DNA from: Physcia stellaris
Taxonomy: Eukaryota > Ascomycota > Lecanoromycetes > Caliciales > Physciaceae
Length of the DNA stretch: 64,000 bases
NCBI GenBank assembly: GCA_018902385.1
Contig: JABSSW010000066.1
Span: forward strand, 1 to 64,000
Reading direction: 5' to 3'
Both the position numbers and the translations under genes were made by a program. The number at the start of each line of letters is the position of its first letter. The first letter of the stretch is position 1. This document shows, in pieces, positions 58,356 to 64,000 of this stretch. The notes under the pieces were generated by a model that saw nothing but the letters and a program-made list of their open reading frames with translations, made no database searches and was not told the origin of the DNA.

Positions 58356-61300
58356 ATGATGTCGTTCCCTCCGCAGACTCCTCCAAAAGTCCTACCTGGC
58401 GCATATATTCAAACACCTGCATTGAGCAGACTTCAGACTGCTTCATCCAACACACGACCCTTTGGGAATTCGTCGCAGCAGCAGTATGGCTCGTACACTA
58501 GTGATGCGGCGGTCAGCCGGCCGCCTCAGCAGCCGCAAATTCAAACGAATCAAGACTCTCCATCGGAGACTCTGCTGCCCATTGAGCGAGCGGCGAAGAA
58601 CATCTCGGAGATGCTCAATCAAGAAGCGCAATACCCCGATCTAGATAGTTACATCGGCCGTAAGTGGCTGCTGAGAAACAGTCGTACTCGCGCTGATTTC
58701 TTCGCTAGAAGGTATCTCATCTGACTATGATGTCTCACAGCAACAGGCATGGGCGCCGTTTCAGAAGTCTAGGATATACACGTTCCCCGACAGGATTTTT
58801 GAGCAGTGCAATCATTCTCAAGTGCGCACACTCATGGGACTCTTCGCCGATGTGAACCATGCCTGGATCACAGTCGACACTTGTTTGTATTTATGGGACT
58901 ATACCCTACCAAACTCTGAGATTATCGGCTTTGAAGAGCAGCACAGTACCATCAAATTAGTCAAAATGGTGGTGCCACGAGCTGGCGTTTTTACACCACA
59001 GATCAACCGGCTTCTGGTTGTGGCAACAGTGACAGATATCATACTGATCGGTGTAGCATCCCAGCCTGCGCCAACCGGTGGACAGTCAGTCGGGCTATAT
59101 CAAACGGGTCTCTCCGTTTCTGTCAAAGGACTCGATATCACTGCTATTGCGGGTTCATCAGCAAGCGGCAGGGTTTTCTTCTCTGGGAAAGCGAGCGACG
59201 ATGTTTATGAGCTTATATACCAGCAAGAAGAATCCTGGTTTCGACAACGTTGCTCTAAAGTAAACCATACTAGCAGAGGTATTTCTGCCTTTGCACCAAC
59301 GCTTCCTTTTGGTCAAAGGATGGGACAAGAATCTGTAGTGGAAATGGTGGTGGATGATTCTAGGAAGCTCCTCTATACACTTTCTTCAAAATCTACCATC
59401 CGCACTTTTTACATGACACCGAACAATGGTCTGAGCCTGGTAATCACAAAGCCTTTCAGTCAGACACTTAATAATATAGCCCACATGACCTCTCCATCAG
59501 AGCTTATATCTCCGAGGACATCAATTGTCTCGGTCCATCCGATATCTTCACAAGAAGCCTCGAAGTTGCACATCATGGCAACTACATCAACAGGATGTCG
59601 GATTTTCATGAGCGCTACTTCGTCATATGGTTGGAGTTCGATCACCGATTCGTCTAATGCCCCGAACAACATGCAGGTCCAGCATGTCAAATTTCCTCCG
59701 GTGATGTTTTCACCGTCACAATCAAATCAGCAGCAAGCTTCAACGCAAATGACAGCTTATAATACCCAACAAGCGGTGAACACATCGTCGAGAGCGTTGA
59801 TCCAAACAGTAAGTGCCCACCGATATGTTCCTGGCTTCTTTCTTTGCTTCGTGAACCGGGACTCGCAGAGTGAATCCGAATCTCTGTTCATGTCAGCTCC
59901 AGACGCAGGCCGCATATCACGCCCACAAGACCCTTCGCGGCTCTCACGATACGCCGAGTTTGGCTTGTGGCTTAACATAGGTAGCCCTGTTGTGAACGTC
60001 GGCCTAGCCTCAGCCTCGTTTGCGGCTGCAAACTCCCCTCGAGGGTTTGGTAACGAGCTTGCCGTCCAATACGACAAACCAGCCTCGGAAATTGCTCTCA
60101 TGACAAGTACCGGTGTCCATATTTTGCGAAGGCGAAGGCTTGTAGACATATTCGCGAATACAATTAAGACCGGAGGAGGCGAAGAGGGACTTGAAGGAGA
60201 GATCAAGAAATTTGTCCGTATGTACGGTCGTGGTGAGACAGCATCAACAGCACTGGCTGTTGCATGTGGTCAAGGTGTTGATGTTTCATCCGATTTCCGG
60301 GTCGCCAAGGTCACCGATCCAGAGGTTCTCGAGTACGCGCGTAAAGCTTTCATCGATTATGGCGGCAGACCGCAATTTAACGAAAACTCCATTACTGATC
60401 AGTCTTCCCCAGCCATAGATATGGTACGACCGTCTCCCAGACATGAGGGTCTTTCCTTGTATATATCAAGGCTTGTGCGATCGATCTGGAAGGCGCCTGT
60501 CGTCCGGGAAGTCATGGCCTCTAATGGAGGTCTCGATGTGTCTCCCGCAATCAGCCTCAGCAAGCTCAAGGACATTCAGCAAGATTTGACAAAGCTGAAT
60601 GAGTTTCTGGATACCAACAAGAGCTTCATCGAAGGCCTTTCAGGACCGGAAGCGCTTGGACGAACCTCCAGTAAACAAGAGGAAGTAGCTCTGCAGGCTG
60701 AGCATCGAGCTCTACACTCCATGGTGGTTCTTATAGAGCACATGATAGAGGGCATCTCATTTGTTTTGGTGCTTTTTGATGAGCGCATAGCAGAAATTGT
60801 GATATCACTTGCCAATGAGACACGACAGCAAGTCCGATATCTGACTTATGAGGGTCTTTTTAGCACATCAAATGGAAGGGACCTAGCGAAAGAGCTCGTG
60901 AAAGCGATAGTAAATCGAAACATAGCGAATGGGTCAAATGTCGAAACTGTTGCGGAAGCACTGAGAAGAAGATGCGGCAGCTTTTGCAGCACAGAGGATG
61001 TGAAGGTATTCAAAGCACAGGAGCTACTGAAGCGTGCCTCTGAGGCAGGTAGCGAATCTGAATTTGGACGAAACCTCTTGAATGAAGGTTTGAGCTTGTT
61101 CAAGCAGGTCGCTGGCAGTCTTTCTATGGAGCAACTACACTGGGCTGTGCGGCAATTTGTTTCCATGCAATTCTATGCTGGAGCTATCCAGCTGTCGCTC
61201 GACGTAGCTCAACAAGCGGATCGAGGGAATCGGGCGCTGGCGTGGATACAGGAGGCCAGGCCTGAGAACGTACGTTGACATCCCGTGCTACGCTAGAGCA

Positions 61301-62554
61301 TGCTAATCGTCACAGGACCCGCGAGCGACAATCTTTGAATCCCGGAAACGATGCTACAATCTCATTCATGATGTGATCCAAGCCGTTGAGCAAGCCTCCC
61401 TGCAAGCACCTGATATCATTGAAGGTCAATTCACCGCTGCGGCTAGGAGGAGAGCAGAAGCGTATGATGTGATTGACACTTCTGACGATGAAGTGTTCCA
61501 GACCGACCTCTACGACTGGTATCTTGCCCAAGGACGAGCTGATCGACTTCTAGAGATACAATCACCATACATCGTCACGTACCTCCAACGTAAGTCCTCG
61601 GATGACATAGCCCATGCCGACCTTCTATGGAAGTATTACAAGCAGTCGGAACGATACCACGATGCTGCTGCCGTTCAACTAGCCCTAGGCAAGAGTGCGT
61701 TTGCTCTCAGTCTAGACCGTCGAATCGAGTATCTGAGCCGAGCCAAGGCGAATGCATCGACGCACGTCCTTGGCGGATCGCGGCAGACGAAACAGAATCT
61801 CCTACGCGAGGTGTCCGATCTACTGGACGTGGCTAACATTCAAGACGATATCTTGCAACGACTCAAAGCCGATCCCCGCATCACGAGCCAACGTAAGCCA
61901 GAAGTCGTCAAAGAGCTCAACGGTCGGATCCTTAGTCTGAGCGAGCTGTACAACAGCTACGCCGATCAAGCTAGCTACTTTGACATCTGCATCTTGATAT
62001 ACCAGGCAGCTGATTATCGAAACCCTGCCGATATCCGATCAACATGGCTGAATCTGCTCGACCGAACGCACGAAGAAACGGCCGAGCGCGGGGAACCTCT
62101 CCCTTACGAGGCAGTGAGTGAGAAGATCCGGAGCCTGGGCAATCGGCTCAGTCTTTCGGAAAGTATGTTCCCCGTTGGAGACCTCGTGCCAATGGTCCGA
62201 AAGTACGCGTACGAATTCCAACACGAGGTCGGCCCGGAAAGTTGGGTCATGGATGCGTTCATCGATCTACAAGTACCGTTCGAGTCTCTCGTATCGGCTT
62301 TGGAAGGAATGTTTTACAATGACGAGGCGCCGTTCCAAGGTCGCAATCGGCGCTTCATTGCCAATGATTTGGTTTACGTCATCGGTCAGTGGTACAGGGA
62401 AAGTAGTCGAGGTGCTGAGGCTGTATTTGGTGGAGAAGGCAACGCGGAAAACATGTCGCAACTGCTGCGAGTGCTGCAGCAGAGCGGCCTTGACGAGCAG
62501 CGAGTCGAACAGTGTCAGGCGTTGAGGATGAGGATCGAGCATACTTTGCGTTGA
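58356..62554 (+). CDS. NUP170: Nucleoporin Nup170/Nup155
   Basis: Three exons (58356-58659, 58709-61269, 61316-62554) encode 1,367 residues, the usual length of fungal Nup170. After a Gln/Ser/Pro-rich N-tail come PLIERAAKNIS-like 'LPIERAAKNISEML', YPDLDSYIGQ, APFQKSRIYTFPD, then the beta-propeller with LMGLFADVNHAWITVD and the CLYLWDY strand. The C-terminal half is an alpha-solenoid ending in RIEHTLR. Nup170 is an inner-ring scaffold of the nuclear pore. The start is one of two adjacent Met codons. Introns are 49 and 46 bp. Part of its 3' end is duplicated at 18869-18929. Confidence 0.95.
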
Positions 62555-62860
62555 TAGAAAGTTTGTGGTTTCATGATACCCCCACCCACGAATACCCTTG
62601 GAAAGAGGAAGATAATGGAAACATGTTAGAGAGGGAGAGGCATGCCTCGATAAAAGCAGTCGACTATAGTGACAACGACTTATCGTGTGATTATCAGAAA
62701 GGGTCGCAGATGTATTATTAAAGTTTGTGCAAGCAGTCAATCATAATAATGCCCGGCATCTGGCACTTCAGCACGTGACAAACGCCTTGTATGTATTATT
62801 ATTACAACCTAAACCCTCGATCTCTTTCGCCTGTTCTTCCGCCATCGTCGTGTCACGCAA
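62555..62860. other. Intergenic region between Nup170 and the EXPERA gene
   Basis: 306 bp with the Nup170 3' end and the promoter of the next gene. No other feature. Confidence 0.5.
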
Positions 62861-63868
62861 ATGGCTTCCAAAGCACATCGTGTCTCCTCTATCTGGTTAC
62901 GGAAGCGCGATCTCTTCTATTTCGCCTTCTTCACAGTTCACCTTCCCGTGATACTTCGTACGTACAAATCTCGTTCAACTTATTTCCTTTCCATCTTCTC
63001 GTTGTAGAACCTACCTTGCTCTGCAACACTTCTCAGCTCTTGAAAACCATGAATGAAGTCCGTTGCATTCTACACGCCTGCTTTTGGGCCTTTCCTCGCG
63101 ATCTCCATCACACCACTTCTGCATATTGCAGACCCACATTAACGTCTTCGATCAACAGTCGTTGACCTCGGACTCCTCTATCCACCTGCATTCACTCCGT
63201 CGTTGATCACAACCATTCGCGATTTCTACATCGAGAGCTATCATGACCAGAACTTTATAGACCCCCCCGGCTGGTTTAAAGGCTTCATCTGGATGGAGGC
63301 TTACTACCATATTCCTTTGAGTATATGGGCGATCAGAGGCTTACTGCAAGGTATGTAGGCCTCGGCATCGGGATTTCGCCTTTCCTTTTCCCGGTTCGAG
63401 TTCGGGATCCTTGTCCGTGGAAGGCCACAGGTGACATGCACGGCCTAGCCGTTTAAAGCCCTACTCAACCACAGGCCATGGGGTAAACCAACATGCGGCT
63501 TAGAGTATATGCTTCTATGCTTTGGCTCTTTATTTACGGGCGCTCGTGGTTACAAGTCTGTGTCTGACATGGACAGATGATGCTCTCATCCCACTCCATC
63601 TTCTCATTTATGCCACTCAAACAGCCGTTTCCACATGCGCCTGTATTGCGGACGCCCTGACTTGGGACATCAGCACTACCCAGAAGATCAGTCTCGGACA
63701 GCTTTACGTCCCTTATTTACTGCTTTGTAAGTCATCAACTGGATCGACCTGACTGCTTGACCAAGACGACTTGCGGGGATCAAGACTAATCCGGGCTCAG
63801 CTTTGTTTATGGGTATCGACATGTTTGGACGACTTCAGGGGCGCCTGGTGAAGGAAAAGGTATTATAG
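62861..63868 (+). CDS. EXPERA-domain membrane protein (TMEM97/sigma-2-receptor-like)
   Basis: Four exons (62861-62957, 63159-63350, 63577-63726, 63801-63868) encode 168 residues with four predicted membrane helices. DLFYFAFFTVHLPVILL VDLGLLYPP is followed by a Trp/aromatic-rich loop (PPGWFKGFIWMEAYYHIP) that contains the EXPERA-type WxE signature in helix 2, then LIPLHLLIYATQTAVST and the last helix YLLLSLFMGIDMF. The C-terminus ends KEKVL, compatible with ER localisation. EXPERA proteins bind sterols or act in sterol isomerisation and transport; TMEM97 homologues are the closest in layout. The first intron is 201 bp and was deduced from continuity of the first helix. Confidence 0.82.
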
Positions 63869-64000
63869 ATCATACACAGTATCCTTCGAGCACTTCAAAG
63901 CTACGACGGCGGCAAATGTGGGTTTGACTTTGCTGTTTGAAGCTCCAAAAGCGGAAACAATAGTAAAAGTGCGTCCTCTGCCAACCGTGGCAGCCAATGA
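63869..64000. other. Window edge
   Basis: 132 bp after the EXPERA gene stop. Nothing identifiable; any next gene is cut off. Confidence 0.4.

Noticed and set aside
63380-63420. Possible tRNA (ggttcgagttcgggatcc)
   Set aside because: No acceptor stem, D-arm or anticodon arm can be folded around it; it is within an intron of the EXPERA gene.

Overview
The window comes from a filamentous ascomycete (Pezizomycotina). The genes are split by short 45-60 bp introns with CTRAY-like branch sites. The gene set is fungal: SMC2, mitochondrial Lon, Nup170/155, Rab GDI, a mitoribosomal L4, a 3-ketoacyl-CoA reductase with a C-terminal dilysine motif, an F-box protein and a DHA1 transporter. I cannot place it to class from the sequence. 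No tRNA, rRNA, CRISPR array or biosynthetic cluster was seen.

The genome here is two-compartment. Gene-bearing, GC-balanced DNA occupies about 14.0-37.7 kb and 48.4-64 kb. Two extremely AT-rich blocks (about 1-13.9 kb and 37.76-48.2 kb) hold dead transposable elements. Block 1 contains a decayed minus-strand Gypsy-like element (about 0.6-6.5 kb), unassigned remnants (6.5-10.3 kb) and a young, GC-normal non-autonomous LTR element (10281-13173, perfect 5-bp target duplication) that encodes only a C2H2 zinc-finger Gag-like protein. Block 2 is one complete decayed Gypsy element (37956-48158, 184-bp LTRs) interrupted by a complete MULE-like DNA transposon (38991-41760) with long inverted repeats and an 8-bp target duplication.

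The main observation concerns how these elements were mutated. Textbook RIP converts CpA to TpA. Here CpA and CpG are kept (CpG is abundant), while CpC, CpT and their complements GpG and ApG are almost absent, and TpA is low relative to ApT. Three independent sister-repeat pairs (Gypsy LTRs, MULE inverted repeats, C2H2-element LTRs) show the mutations directly: 30 of 31 transition differences lie at CpC/CpT (GpG/ApG) and one at CpA. This looks like a RIP-like hypermutation with inverted dinucleotide preference that standard RIP indices would miss. As a consequence the surviving ORFs contain essentially no Gly, Pro or Trp, whose codons contain GG or CC, and reading frames stay unusually open.

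Gene layout. On the minus strand: DHA1 transporter (14.5-16.4 kb), Nudix hydrolase (20.7-21.5), conserved hypothetical (22.0-23.1), metallo-beta-lactamase-fold hydrolase (27.7-29.8), kinase-like protein (30.1-32.6), Lon (33.9-37.4), GDI (49.7-51.4), MRPL4 (51.9-52.8), GalT (54.3-55.6) and AIM41 (57.4-58.2). On the plus strand: SMC2 (23.7-27.4), ketoacyl-CoA reductase (53.0-54.1), F-box protein (55.9-56.9), Nup170 (58.4-62.6) and an EXPERA/TMEM97-like membrane protein (62.9-63.9). Most are housekeeping genes, with divergent pairs sharing short intergenic regions. Notable details are an 11-exon hydrolase gene with 13-, 16- and 24-nt micro-exons and two adjacent near-identical introns, two GC-AG introns, and a one-base frameshift in an otherwise intact GalT.
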